Below, one piece after another: positions 54,650 through 64,000 of a stretch of 64,000 bases of DNA (position 1 is the first letter of the stretch; each line of letters begins with the position of its first letter). The DNA comes from Flavobacteriales bacterium. Lineage in GTDB: Bacteria; Bacteroidota; Bacteroidia; Flavobacteriales_D; Sanyastnellaceae. Location: assembly GCA_027491075.1 (NCBI GenBank), contig JAIXWX010000002.1:1-64000 (forward strand), read 5' to 3'. Made by a program: the position numbers and the translations under genes. Under the pieces are notes generated by a model, which was not told the origin of the DNA, ran no database searches, and was given only the letters and a program-made list of their open reading frames with translations.

Positions 54650-57600
54650 AACAACGGAGCCGCGTTTCTGCATTTCTGGTGATTCCCCCTTGTCGCCATC
54701 GATAACGGTGTAGGTAATAAGATAATTGAATACTCCTCTTTCCAAATACATTTCACCGCCCTTCCTGTTTCCTACCCAAGCACCATCAATGTCGTCGGTC
54801 TCATAGATCAACTCACCCCACCTGCTCCATAATTGCAATCTATACTTGACAATATTCGATCCCTCCACTTTCCAAACGTCGTTCAATCCGTCTCCATCAG
54901 GGGTAAAAGCGGAAGGAACATATAAGGCCCCCGGACATTCCTCTTGAATTAAGGCTCTAAACTGTTCTTTACAGCCAAATGCCGTAGTTATTTCGACGGT
55001 GTATTCTCCGGGTGCATTTGCAAAATAAACTTGACCATCGGTGCCATCTTCCCATTCATACAGAGCGCCTTCATTGGCAGCATCTAGCTCAAAATGATAG
55101 GGCGTAAACTCAAAGCAAGTGGTATACTCCAACTGTGGAAATGGATTCTCTGGCATGGGATGCTCCACTACACTAATATCATCCGTCGACTCACACTCTC
55201 CGTTACTTGCTGTCACGCCGTACACACCTGGCTCATAGACTTGAATTGAAAGACCCGTCGCACCCGTTGACCACAGGTAAGTATAATCGCTATTTCCCCC
55301 TGTCAAAGCTATGGTCTCGGAAGGGCATTTTGCTATTTCAGGACCTAAGTCTATCACTGGAATTTCTTTAAACTCTATAGAAATAGTATCAGCACTGTAA
55401 CAGCCAAGAGGGCTTAACACCTCGACACTGTAAATGCCAGATTCTGTAATTTCAACCGAATGAGTATTTGGTCCATGCGACCATGAAACTGAATAATCGC
55501 TCGGCCAACCCGTATCCAATGTTATCGGAGCAGTTCCGCAAACCGACAGGTCGCCTCCCAATTCAGTTGCCTCGGTAAGAACCGTGATATTGATTTCTTC
55601 AGAGGAAGAACAACCATGGTCATTGGTCAAGGTAACGGTTAAACTTCCGCTATTGCTTCCTGCAAGCGCTGTAACGGAAGAAGTCGCATCTGTTACCCAT
55701 TCGGATGGCGACCAATTCCATTCCACTGGCCCAGGATATGATGTATTCGCATGAATCGTTGTACCAACCGCATCACAAGTTACAATATCGCTTTCAAGCA
55801 ATTGAATTTCTGGTGTTGGAACAACAGAGATGCTCGCGATTTCTTCATAAATGCATCCAGTAGCATTATCTGTAACCACTACTTCATAATCGGCTGTTCC
55901 GACTGGAGTTGTTGTAATGGATAAGCCATTGGCTGATTCAGAAAAGTCTTCTGATGAGGTCCAATTTATTTGATAATCATTGGTTGTAGCAGCAACGTTC
56001 AATTCGATGTTGACCGTCTCATTGGCACATACTGGCTCAGCCGAATAACTTAATACAACCGATGAAATAGAGGAAACCAAAACCTCCAATGTGGCCGATT
56101 TTACACATCCAAAATCTGAAGTCACTTCGGCTGTGAACTGTTCCGAGCTTGTTGGATTCACTTCTGGTGACTCAATGAAGCTGTTGTTGATAGTTCCGTT
56201 GGAAGAGTTCCAAGTAAACAAATAATCTCCAGGCGGCTCAGGATTCACCAAAAGCTGTACAGGATCGTCCCCGCATTTAAGCACTTCTTCAGAGTAAGTC
56301 AAATTGAACTCTTCTCCTACGGCAACAAAAATAGAATCGCTATAAACACAACCTGTATTGCTATCGGTAAGCTCTAGAATATAGTTGGTATCGGTAGTAG
56401 GAGCTGCAGTAACAAGCATCGGATCATTAAACGTCAGTGTTTCTGGAGAAGACCAGTTGAAAGAAAAACCACTGCTATTCAACGCACCAATATAGACCTC
56501 GTCCAGTACCCAATTGTCCTGATTGTTTGTAAAAGCCCCCACTTGAATCCACTTAAAATAAGTGGCAGCAGATTGCGCTGCGACAGGAATGTCTACCGCT
56601 AAGGAAGTGAATTCTGGATATGCCGATTCATAGAGTACTAAAATAGTATTCGATGCTGGGAAATTTACTCCATCCAATGAATAACGTAACTCTACATTGT
56701 CTCCTGGTTCTGCATTATCACATGGAGCAACACCGTCTGCTATTTTTATAGAAAAATAAATGGTTCCTCCTTGAGATACATTGACCGCGTTTGTAATGGC
56801 GCTTCTTTCTCCAGAACCGTTGAAGTAAAGCGCCGTTCCTTCCACCGAGCCACACGCGCTGCTTGCCGAACCATTATTGATATCAACCCAATCCCCTAAT
56901 GAAATGTTGGGATCAAAATTATCAGACCAAATAATCGATTCCGTATTGACATCGATGACCAAATTTTCTCCCGCGCAGATAGCATCGTCAGAGGCATGCA
57001 TTTCAAAATAAGAAATGTTTCCAGGTTGCACGTGAATGGTAATGCTCTGCGTTGCCGAGGCGCAACCGGTAGGTGTAGAAACTGTCACCGAATAAGTAGT
57101 GGTCGAGTATGGCGTCGCTATTGGATTACGCGCGGTAGGATCACTCAACCCCAGAGAAGGCGTCCAGGAATAGAGATAAGTACCTTGCTCATTTTCTGGA
57201 AGAACATCTAACTGTACACTTTCGTGCCGACAGATGTATTGTGATTCACTTGGAGTGATTTGAAATGCGGGAGGAATCATAGACTCCACGCTATAATAAA
57301 ACGATTGTGAACAGCCACTCACATTTTCGTCTGCTACTGCCACATACACCGCGCTACTAATAGGCGGTGTTAAAGTCAGGGTGTAACCCTGTGCAATGAC
57401 AGTGTTCAAATCATTTGTATTGAACCACTGCGGGTTGTAATATGCATTAGATACCGATAACGTGACCTGATTATCTCCACAAAACGCTTCTTGATAATTG
57501 ATCGGAGGAGTAGGCTTATAGGAACCTACAGAATAGGCATACGATTCAGACTCGTGCAGACCGTAGACGTATCCATTTACGCCGTTGGGCGCATACAGAT

Positions 57601-58852
57601 TGTGCGTACCCGCATCAATGGCAATGTTGACCCACATGTGAGAGCCACAGCCAGGAAAAGGCTGAAACAAAGAAGCCGAAAGTGCCACTCCATCTAGGCT
57701 TACCGTTCCTATATCTTCTGAACGCACGACGACATTGAGAAAATGAGTGGTAATGACGCTTGAGTTAATTGTACTAAATGTGATATTATTGATCTTTTTC
57801 TCTGCATCATCCAAGACAAGCATAGACGGATCACCATTTCCAGAGCAAAGTACCCCTTGCATAAACTGAACGACAGAAATGGACTTGTCGCTAAGCAAGC
57901 AGTGGGCACCTTGTACGTCATTGAACTCATGATACTCTCCGGCATCTAGGTTGATGCTAGAAAGACCGTCAATGGTTACCTCGGTATCATTCTCTGAAGC
58001 AATAACTCGATAAGTGTAGGAGGGCGTGTCTATACCGGTAGCTGGCAATACTTCAAATAGTATTGGTGCGAGATAGTATTCGAACCCCCAAGTATCAACG
58101 GGAAGCAGTTGCTCGAATAAGTGATCACAATTTCCACATGAAGAAGGAATCATTGCACATCCGCTTCCACCAAACACTGCAAAAGGTCGGCAGCCGCCGC
58201 TTTGCGCAGTTGATTCAATCCTGGTTCCCGTAAGATCCAAGCCTGTGGAGGAAGTGAGCATGTAGACTTGTCCGGCATTCAATGTGACCGTGAATGGCAC
58301 TCCTGCTAAATTTCCTCCACCTGTGTTGCAAGAAGGAATAATAGAGACCTCCGTGTTATCATCGGTAGCTACGATCATGGCCTCGGACTGCCCAAACGAA
58401 TTTCCTGCGTAGGAAGTAACAATGTACTTCGTCCCTAAAGTCCCTGTAGGTAATACCTTTGTTGCATCCGCTGAGGCATTACTAAAGTTGATAGCAAATA
58501 CAGAAACGGAGTCTAAACTTGTGATGTGCACTCCTTTCGCCTGCACAAGATCTCCGATTACCGTTTCGCCAATTGCATTTGGAATTGTGATTTCTGTTAC
58601 CGTATTGGGGGCAACACTGAAAGCTTGATTCCAAGCCTGACCTGGAATACTGACTTGTCCACTGGTAGGAACGTCTGAAACTATGAATAACTGAAGCTTA
58701 TCACTCGGATCGACCGCGATATTGTTGAGGAATCCCATCCAGAAGTCGCGACCTTTGGTGGATACAGGTTGCTGTGCCGCGGCATCTATGCTGAGGCACA
58801 ACAGAAGAATCCAAATAAGGCGACACAATTGCTTCATACTAGGGTGAGACAC
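54638..58852 (-). CDS. Giant surface protein (1404 aa) with IgGFc-binding-like N-terminus and gliding-type C-terminal domain
   Basis: A signal peptide (CRLIWILLLCLSIDAAAQ) is followed by STKGRDFWMGFLNN, FIVSDVPTSGQVSIP and ATDDNTEVSIIPS in a region of about 450 residues. This matches the IgGFc-binding-protein N-terminal domain. Ig/PKD-like and discoidin/jelly-roll-like units follow (a repeated Cys-rich pattern around VGTADYEVVVTDNATGCIY). The last 95 residues (ALYVPSAFTPDGDGLNDVW ... LWSRWGELIYETDD) are the gliding-associated type B domain for T9SS export. It is an adhesin or structural surface protein; binding of IgG is only a family name and is not implied here. Confidence 0.9.
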   Translation of the reverse strand: MSHPSMKQLCRLIWILLLCLSIDAAAQQPVSTKGRDFWMGFLNNIAVDPSDKLQLFIVSDVPTSGQVSIPGQAWNQAFSVAPNTVTEITIPNAIGETVIGDLVQAKGVHITSLDSVSVFAINFSNASADATKVLPTGTLGTKYIVTSYAGNSFGQSEAMIVATDDNTEVSIIPSCNTGGGNLAGVPFTVTLNAGQVYMLTSSTGLDLTGTRIESTAQSGGCRPFAVFGGSGCAMIPSSCGNCDHLFEQLLPVDTWGFEYYLAPILFEVLPATGIDTPSYTYRVIASENDTEVTIDGLSSINLDAGEYHEFNDVQGAHCLLSDKSISVVQFMQGVLCSGNGDPSMLVLDDAEKKINNITFSTINSSVITTHFLNVVVRSEDIGTVSLDGVALSASLFQPFPGCGSHMWVNIAIDAGTHNLYAPNGVNGYVYGLHESESYAYSVGSYKPTPPINYQEAFCGDNQVTLSVSNAYYNPQWFNTNDLNTVIAQGYTLTLTPPISSAVYVAVADENVSGCSQSFYYSVESMIPPAFQITPSESQYICRHESVQLDVLPENEQGTYLYSWTPSLGLSDPTARNPIATPYSTTTYSVTVSTPTGCASATQSITIHVQPGNISYFEMHASDDAICAGENLVIDVNTESIIWSDNFDPNISLGDWVDINNGSASSACGSVEGTALYFNGSGERSAITNAVNVSQGGTIYFSIKIADGVAPCDNAEPGDNVELRYSLDGVNFPASNTILVLYESAYPEFTSLAVDIPVAAQSAATYFKWIQVGAFTNNQDNWVLDEVYIGALNSSGFSFNWSSPETLTFNDPMLVTAAPTTDTNYILELTDSNTGCVYSDSIFVAVGEEFNLTYSEEVLKCGDDPVQLLVNPEPPGDYLFTWNSSNGTINNSFIESPEVNPTSSEQFTAEVTSDFGCVKSATLEVLVSSISSVVLSYSAEPVCANETVNIELNVAATTNDYQINWTSSEDFSESANGLSITTTPVGTADYEVVVTDNATGCIYEEIASISVVPTPEIQLLESDIVTCDAVGTTIHANTSYPGPVEWNWSPSEWVTDATSSVTALAGSNSGSLTVTLTNDHGCSSSEEINITVLTEATELGGDLSVCGTAPITLDTGWPSDYSVSWSHGPNTHSVEITESGIYSVEVLSPLGCYSADTISIEFKEIPVIDLGPEIAKCPSETIALTGGNSDYTYLWSTGATGLSIQVYEPGVYGVTASNGECESTDDISVVEHPMPENPFPQLEYTTCFEFTPYHFELDAANEGALYEWEDGTDGQVYFANAPGEYTVEITTAFGCKEQFRALIQEECPGALYVPSAFTPDGDGLNDVWKVEGSNIVKYRLQLWSRWGELIYETDDIDGAWVGNRKGGEMYLERGVFNYLITYTVIDGDKGESPEMQKRGSVVLIR

Positions 58853-58941
58853 GAAACAGGTCTTTGTAGTTGCTTAAATCATTACTTTTCAAATAATTCA
58901 GCGCAAGTTATTGATGAATTACTTTATGCTAAATTAAACAG

Positions 58942-58975
58942 AAAGGCCGAATATTTACGTAAATATCCGGCCTTT
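58942..58975. terminator. Terminator-like hairpin after the atpDC operon
   Basis: AAAGGCCGAATATTT (58942-58956) pairs with AAATATCCGGCCTTT (58961-58975), with one mismatch in about 15 bp. It lies 23 nt downstream of the atpC stop on the minus strand, so it should end that operon. The T tract after the stem is short, so efficiency is uncertain. Confidence 0.65.
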
Positions 58976-58997
58976 GTTTCATTTGGTAATGAGAGAA

Positions 58998-59234
58998 TTA
59001 CTCGGCTAAGATGATGATTTTGTTATTCATTACCTCAACGGTACCTCCATTCACTTCGAATTTATGCTCTTTTCCAGTGACTTCTTTCACTCTTACCACC
59101 CCTTTTTTTAGAGATGAAATAAGCGGAGCGTGGTTGTTTAATACTCCAAGAGATCCGTCGCTACCAGGAAGGTAAACAAACGAGACTTCTCCTCTGTACA
59201 ACGTTGCTTCCGGGGATATGATTTCTACCTTCAT
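58998..59234 (-). CDS. atpC: ATP synthase F1 subunit epsilon
   Basis: The 78-residue protein is the beta-sandwich half of the epsilon subunit only (VEIISPEATLYRGEVSFVYLPGSDGSLGVLNNHAPLISSL, ending NNKIIILAE). It lacks the C-terminal two-helix inhibitory domain, which is typical of Bacteroidota. It starts 8 nt after atpD and belongs to the same operon. The other F1Fo genes are not in the window. Confidence 0.94.
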   Translation of the reverse strand: MKVEIISPEATLYRGEVSFVYLPGSDGSLGVLNNHAPLISSLKKGVVRVKEVTGKEHKFEVNGGTVEVMNNKIIILAE

Positions 59235-59242
59235 GTTCTCTC

Positions 59243-60814
<1,572 letters not shown>

Positions 60815-60866
60815 TTATGTTCAAAATAATGTCTTTTGTAGCTACCTTGCCCGCCCAATCAACGAA

Positions 60867-62324
60867 ATGAAAAAGGCTTTTGTCAGTAATCTTTTGTTTC
60901 TTGTGGGTCTAAATGTCCTCATAAAGCCTTTATATGTCCTTGGGATTGAAACCGAAGTTCAAAACCGTGTAGGTTTTGCTGCTTATGGAAGCTATTTCTC
61001 TCTTTTCAGTTTCGCCTTAATTCTAAATCTACTGCCGGATCTAGGGTTAACCAACTGGTTTAATCGTCACACGGCGCAAAAGCATGCCATTGATCGAGAA
61101 GAGTTTAGCCGAATTATAACTCTACGACTCTTACTAGGAGGCAGTTACATCATTACAGCTGTTGCAATTGGGTACTTTATTCAATATAGCCAGGAGCAAT
61201 TATTCGCCTTATTGGTGCTTAGTTTTAATCAGTTACTGAGTGTTTCAATTCTATTTCTTCGCTCAGGGCTTACTGGTATGCAACAATTTTCGCGAGATAG
61301 TGTAATTAGCATCCTTGACAAACTCCTTCAGTTGGTGATTGTAGGTCTCTTACTCATTACACCTTCTTTGAAGGGCGGGTTCAAAATAGAATGGCTTGTT
61401 TGGGCACAAACTTTTTCATTATTCGTTACTTTTTCATTGGCTTATTTCTGGGTGAAAAACATCAGTGGGAGTTTTAAACTGAATTATGACTTTGTCTATT
61501 CAAAGGAAATTCTGAAAGAAAGTCTTCCTTTTGCCCTTTTCTCCCTCACCGCCGTTTTGATACTTCGATCCGATAGTGTAATGCTGGAAAGGCTGGCGGG
61601 CGCGGATGAGGCGGGAGTTTATGCGCAGGGGTTTCGCCTTTTTGAAGCCTATACCATGCTTAGTTATCTGTTCGCAGTGATTTTACTGCCCATGTTCGCG
61701 AAATTGATAGCGGATAAATCTTCCATTTTTTCTTTATTGCTGACTTCCTCAAATCTTATGCTTTTCGGCTCCTGGGTTTTTTCCATCTTCTGTATTAGTT
61801 TTCCGTACGAAGTGCTCGATTTGTTCTACGACAACGTCACCACAAAAACGCAAGAAGCGTTTCAATTTTTGATGTTGGGGTGTTTTGCCTTCTCCATGCA
61901 ATATGTTTACGGCACGCTACTGACTGCCGATAAGAGACTGGGTCTTCTGAATAAAATCATGATCCCATTGATGATCGTTTCCTTCGGACTAAACTTCTTC
62001 CTCATTCCGCACTTTGGAGCTTCGGTTTCAGCTCAGATTCACGCGCTCGTGCATTGCGCCATCTTGCTTTGTGAGGTGGCCCTTGTCATTCACTTTCATA
62101 GAATCCGAGTGTTTGAGCTTTTTCGATCAGGTATTTCCTTTATGATTCTTTCTGCTTTAGCTATTTATTTTTTGAGAAATAATAGTATTGGGGCAATAAA
62201 AGAACTGCACGTCTTGTTCAAAGGCGTTATTTTCCTGATGGTCTCTCTTTTTCTAACATTGATTACTGGTTTGATTAACATAAAAAATCTCCAGCTTCTA
62301 TTTTCTAGAAAAAGTAATTTATAA
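60867..62324 (+). CDS. Polysaccharide (O-antigen-type) flippase, Wzx-like
   Basis: ATG 60867 gives MKKAFVSNLLFLVGLNVLIKPLYVLGIE and 485 residues. The protein has 12-14 predicted hydrophobic helices and the pattern of the MATE/MOP oligosaccharide exporters (ESLPFALFSLTAVLILRSDSVMLERLAGADEAGVYAQGFRL, YLFAVILLPMFAKL). It would move lipid-linked sugar units across the inner membrane. It starts a surface-polysaccharide cluster that continues past the right edge and is divergent from atpDC. Confidence 0.87.
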   Translation: MKKAFVSNLLFLVGLNVLIKPLYVLGIETEVQNRVGFAAYGSYFSLFSFALILNLLPDLGLTNWFNRHTAQKHAIDREEFSRIITLRLLLGGSYIITAVAIGYFIQYSQEQLFALLVLSFNQLLSVSILFLRSGLTGMQQFSRDSVISILDKLLQLVIVGLLLITPSLKGGFKIEWLVWAQTFSLFVTFSLAYFWVKNISGSFKLNYDFVYSKEILKESLPFALFSLTAVLILRSDSVMLERLAGADEAGVYAQGFRLFEAYTMLSYLFAVILLPMFAKLIADKSSIFSLLLTSSNLMLFGSWVFSIFCISFPYEVLDLFYDNVTTKTQEAFQFLMLGCFAFSMQYVYGTLLTADKRLGLLNKIMIPLMIVSFGLNFFLIPHFGASVSAQIHALVHCAILLCEVALVIHFHRIRVFELFRSGISFMILSALAIYFLRNNSIGAIKELHVLFKGVIFLMVSLFLTLITGLINIKNLQLLFSRKSNL

Positions 62325-62327
62325 GAC

Positions 62328-62335
62328 TACCTTTG
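62328..62335 (+). promoter_or_regulatory. Putative -7 element (TACCTTTG) of the chain-length gene
   Basis: Exact TAnnTTTG match, 19 nt before the ATG at 62355, with only a weak T-rich -33 region near 62301. Confidence 0.35.
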
Positions 62336-62354
62336 CACCAAATTCCGATAGGAT

Positions 62355-63371
62355 ATGACCTCTTTAAACAATGATAATCAATTAGAATCTCCGAACCTAC
62401 TTATCATCTTATTTAAGTGGCGCAAATCAATCATTCTGGTTGTTGGAGCTTCTATCATAATTTCTGCTGCTGCATCTTTCCTAATAACCCCGCTGTATAA
62501 AAGCACCGTAGTGCTTTTTGCGGCAAAATCCTATTCCGTTGGACAGCAAATCCACGAAAGTGCCAATAAAGATGTTTTCGAGTTGGGAAATGAAGAGGAC
62601 AATGAACGCCTTATGCAGTTGCTAGTTTCTGATCAACTAAGAAATAAATTAGTAGATAAAGAAAATCTTTGGGAACAATGGAAAATAGTAAAAGGGGGGG
62701 CAGGTTCTCAAGAAGCCATGAAACTACTTTTTGCAGAAAGAGTGAATGTTGAAGCTACGAAGTTTGGTTCTGTAGAAGTATCGGTGATGGATGAGGATCC
62801 CATTAGAGCTGCAAGAATAGCGAATGAAGTCGCTGCCCTTGCAGATACTATAAGCATTCAAATGAGACAAGAAAGAGCAAGAGAAACGCTACGATTAGCA
62901 CAGTTATCCTTAGATTCTGTTGAGGTAGATATCAAAAGACTAGAAGATTCCTTGCATGTCATTCAAAGCATGGGAATATACAGCTACCACGGTCAGGTAA
63001 TTGCTCTTAGCGAAATGTACGGAAGGGCCATTGCAATGGGCTATCCTGATAGAGCGGCTACCATTAAAAAAGACTTGGATCGAATCTCCGAATACGGTGC
63101 AATTTATAAGTCAATTGATGATCAAATAAACATTGCAAGAGGTAAAGAAACACATTTGAAAAAGCGAAAAGAACTTTTTCAATCAGATGCTGAAGCAAGC
63201 TTACCAGTGAAATACGTTGTCGATTACGCTCAACCCGCAGACAAAAAAGCATACCCAGTTAGATGGTTCATTGTTGCTGTCGCAGCGATATCATCTTTTG
63301 TTTTTGTGGTGGCTTTCGTATTGATTTGGGATACTTTCAAACGACTCAAGGCGGAAGGTAAACTAGCGTGA
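62355..63371 (+). CDS. Polysaccharide chain-length determinant (Wzz/GumC-like)
   Basis: The 338-residue protein has the Wzz architecture: a transmembrane helix near residues 24-46 (SIILVVGASIIISAAASFLI), then LYKSTVVLFAAKSY. A periplasmic helical coiled region (about 160-275, with VDIKRLEDSLHVIQ) follows, with a proline-containing YPVRWFIVAVAAISSFVFVVAFVLIWDTFKR second helix at the C-terminus. No tyrosine kinase domain is fused. It regulates the length of exported polysaccharide. A G7 run (62694-62700) lies in the coding sequence. The stop overlaps the next start by 3 nt. Confidence 0.86.
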   Translation: MTSLNNDNQLESPNLLIILFKWRKSIILVVGASIIISAAASFLITPLYKSTVVLFAAKSYSVGQQIHESANKDVFELGNEEDNERLMQLLVSDQLRNKLVDKENLWEQWKIVKGGAGSQEAMKLLFAERVNVEATKFGSVEVSVMDEDPIRAARIANEVAALADTISIQMRQERARETLRLAQLSLDSVEVDIKRLEDSLHVIQSMGIYSYHGQVIALSEMYGRAIAMGYPDRAATIKKDLDRISEYGAIYKSIDDQINIARGKETHLKKRKELFQSDAEASLPVKYVVDYAQPADKKAYPVRWFIVAVAAISSFVFVVAFVLIWDTFKRLKAEGKLA

Positions 63372-64000
63372 GAACTTGGAGTTTAGATAGATGGCTGTTA
63401 TTGGGATCTGGTTTATACCTTCTCCTTTTATCTATTGCAATTTCGTTTGACTTTATTTATTTGGCTTTATTACCTCTGGTCGCCTTAATTATTTGGGCAG
63501 CATTTTTCAAAGTAGAGTTTGTATTTTTCCTCATCGTTTTTTTCACCCCACTTTCTATTAATTTAGAAAAACTCTCGCTCGGAGGATTGGGCGTTGCACT
63601 GCCCACTGAGCCTTTACTCGCGGGAATGATGGTCATTTTCATTTTCAAGGTGCTTAGTGGTAAAAGCATCGACAGAGAAATATACAAGCATCCCTTGTCC
63701 ATTTTTCTGTATTTCTATCTAAGCTGGATTCTCATAACGACTGTAGCCAGTGAAAATCCATTGGTCTCATTCAAGTTTTTATTGAGCAGACTCTGGTTCA
63801 TCACTGTCATGTTTTTTATTGCCACGCAGATTTTTCGGAATCCTGACAACATTAAAAAATACTTCATTCTTTATATCATTCCGCTTAGCGCTGTGGTCGT
63901 TTATACTGTTTTCAGACACTCTCAATTTGGCTTTGATAAAGAAAGCGCTCATTGGGTGATGGAACCCATTTTCAAAGATCACACCAGTTATGGCGCTGTG
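63368..64000 (+). CDS. O-antigen ligase/polymerase-like membrane protein, 3' partial
   Basis: A GTG at 63368 overlaps the chain-length gene stop and opens a frame that stays open to the right edge (211 codons). The product is very hydrophobic, with at least 6 helices (LLLGSGLYLLLLSIAISF, FFLIVFFTPLSINLEKL, GGLGVALPTEPLLAGMMVIFIF, FLYFYLSWILITTVAS, LWFITVMFFIATQIF). It ends in KDHTSYGAV, a segment common in Wzy/RfaL-type proteins. It would polymerise or ligate the sugar units. The end lies outside the window. Confidence 0.75.
   Translation, partial: MRTWSLDRWLLLGSGLYLLLLSIAISFDFIYLALLPLVALIIWAAFFKVEFVFFLIVFFTPLSINLEKLSLGGLGVALPTEPLLAGMMVIFIFKVLSGKSIDREIYKHPLSIFLYFYLSWILITTVASENPLVSFKFLLSRLWFITVMFFIATQIFRNPDNIKKYFILYIIPLSAVVVYTVFRHSQFGFDKESAHWVMEPIFKDHTSYGAV

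Overview
The window looks like chromosomal DNA of a member of the Bacteroidota, most likely a Flavobacteriales-type marine or freshwater bacterium. The evidence is: several secreted proteins ending in type IX secretion (T9SS) type A or gliding-associated (type B) C-terminal domains; an alternative complex III (act) operon joined to a cytochrome c oxidase; a two-gene atpDC unit; few recognisable Shine-Dalgarno sequences; and several TAnnTTTG-type -7 promoter elements. The species cannot be named from the sequence. I saw no tRNA, rRNA or CRISPR array.

Layout. 1-3000 is accessory: the 3' end of an Rhs/YD-repeat protein with a C39/papain-like cysteine peptidase tip, a small overlapping gene that may be its immunity gene, a relic of a group II intron 3' end (domain V/VI fold), a secreted YD-like orphan, and a low-complexity spacer. 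3016-9167 (minus) holds a secreted endonuclease I, a TonB-dependent receptor and a lamin-tail-domain secreted protein, plausibly a nucleic-acid scavenging locus. 9451-22439 (plus) is a surface-protein block: a 2392-residue Ig/PKD adhesin, an ECF sigma factor, a membrane protein with an anti-sigma-like N-terminus and a gliding-type C-terminal domain, and a 1364-residue NIDO-domain adhesin. 22516-32186 is mostly housekeeping: radA, a DUF1801 protein, a neuB-like synthase, an Xaa-Pro aminopeptidase, queG, trhO, ruvB and a PAS-LuxR regulator.

32239-43942 (minus) is an eight-gene respiratory operon, actABCDEF followed by oxidase subunits II and I. It would carry electrons from menaquinol through the multiheme ActA/ActE to the aa3-type oxidase; it has a good promoter upstream of actA and a strong terminator after subunit I. 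44165-54649 mixes a SPOR protein, tyrosine breakdown genes (hmgA, hppD), a nitronate monooxygenase, panD, a flippase-like membrane protein, a heptose-phosphate adenylyltransferase, comF, a UbiA-like membrane protein, hemL and kynU. 54638-58852 is a third giant gliding-type adhesin with an IgGFc-binding-like N-terminus. 58998-60757 is atpDC. From 60867 to the right edge a surface polysaccharide cluster begins (flippase, chain-length protein, partial O-antigen polymerase/ligase) and continues outside the window.

The most unusual part is the sigma / membrane-anchored gliding-domain regulator pair between two giant type B adhesins. The next are the group II intron relic and the Rhs cysteine-peptidase tip. 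Gene functions are read from motifs and remembered family patterns; no database search was run.
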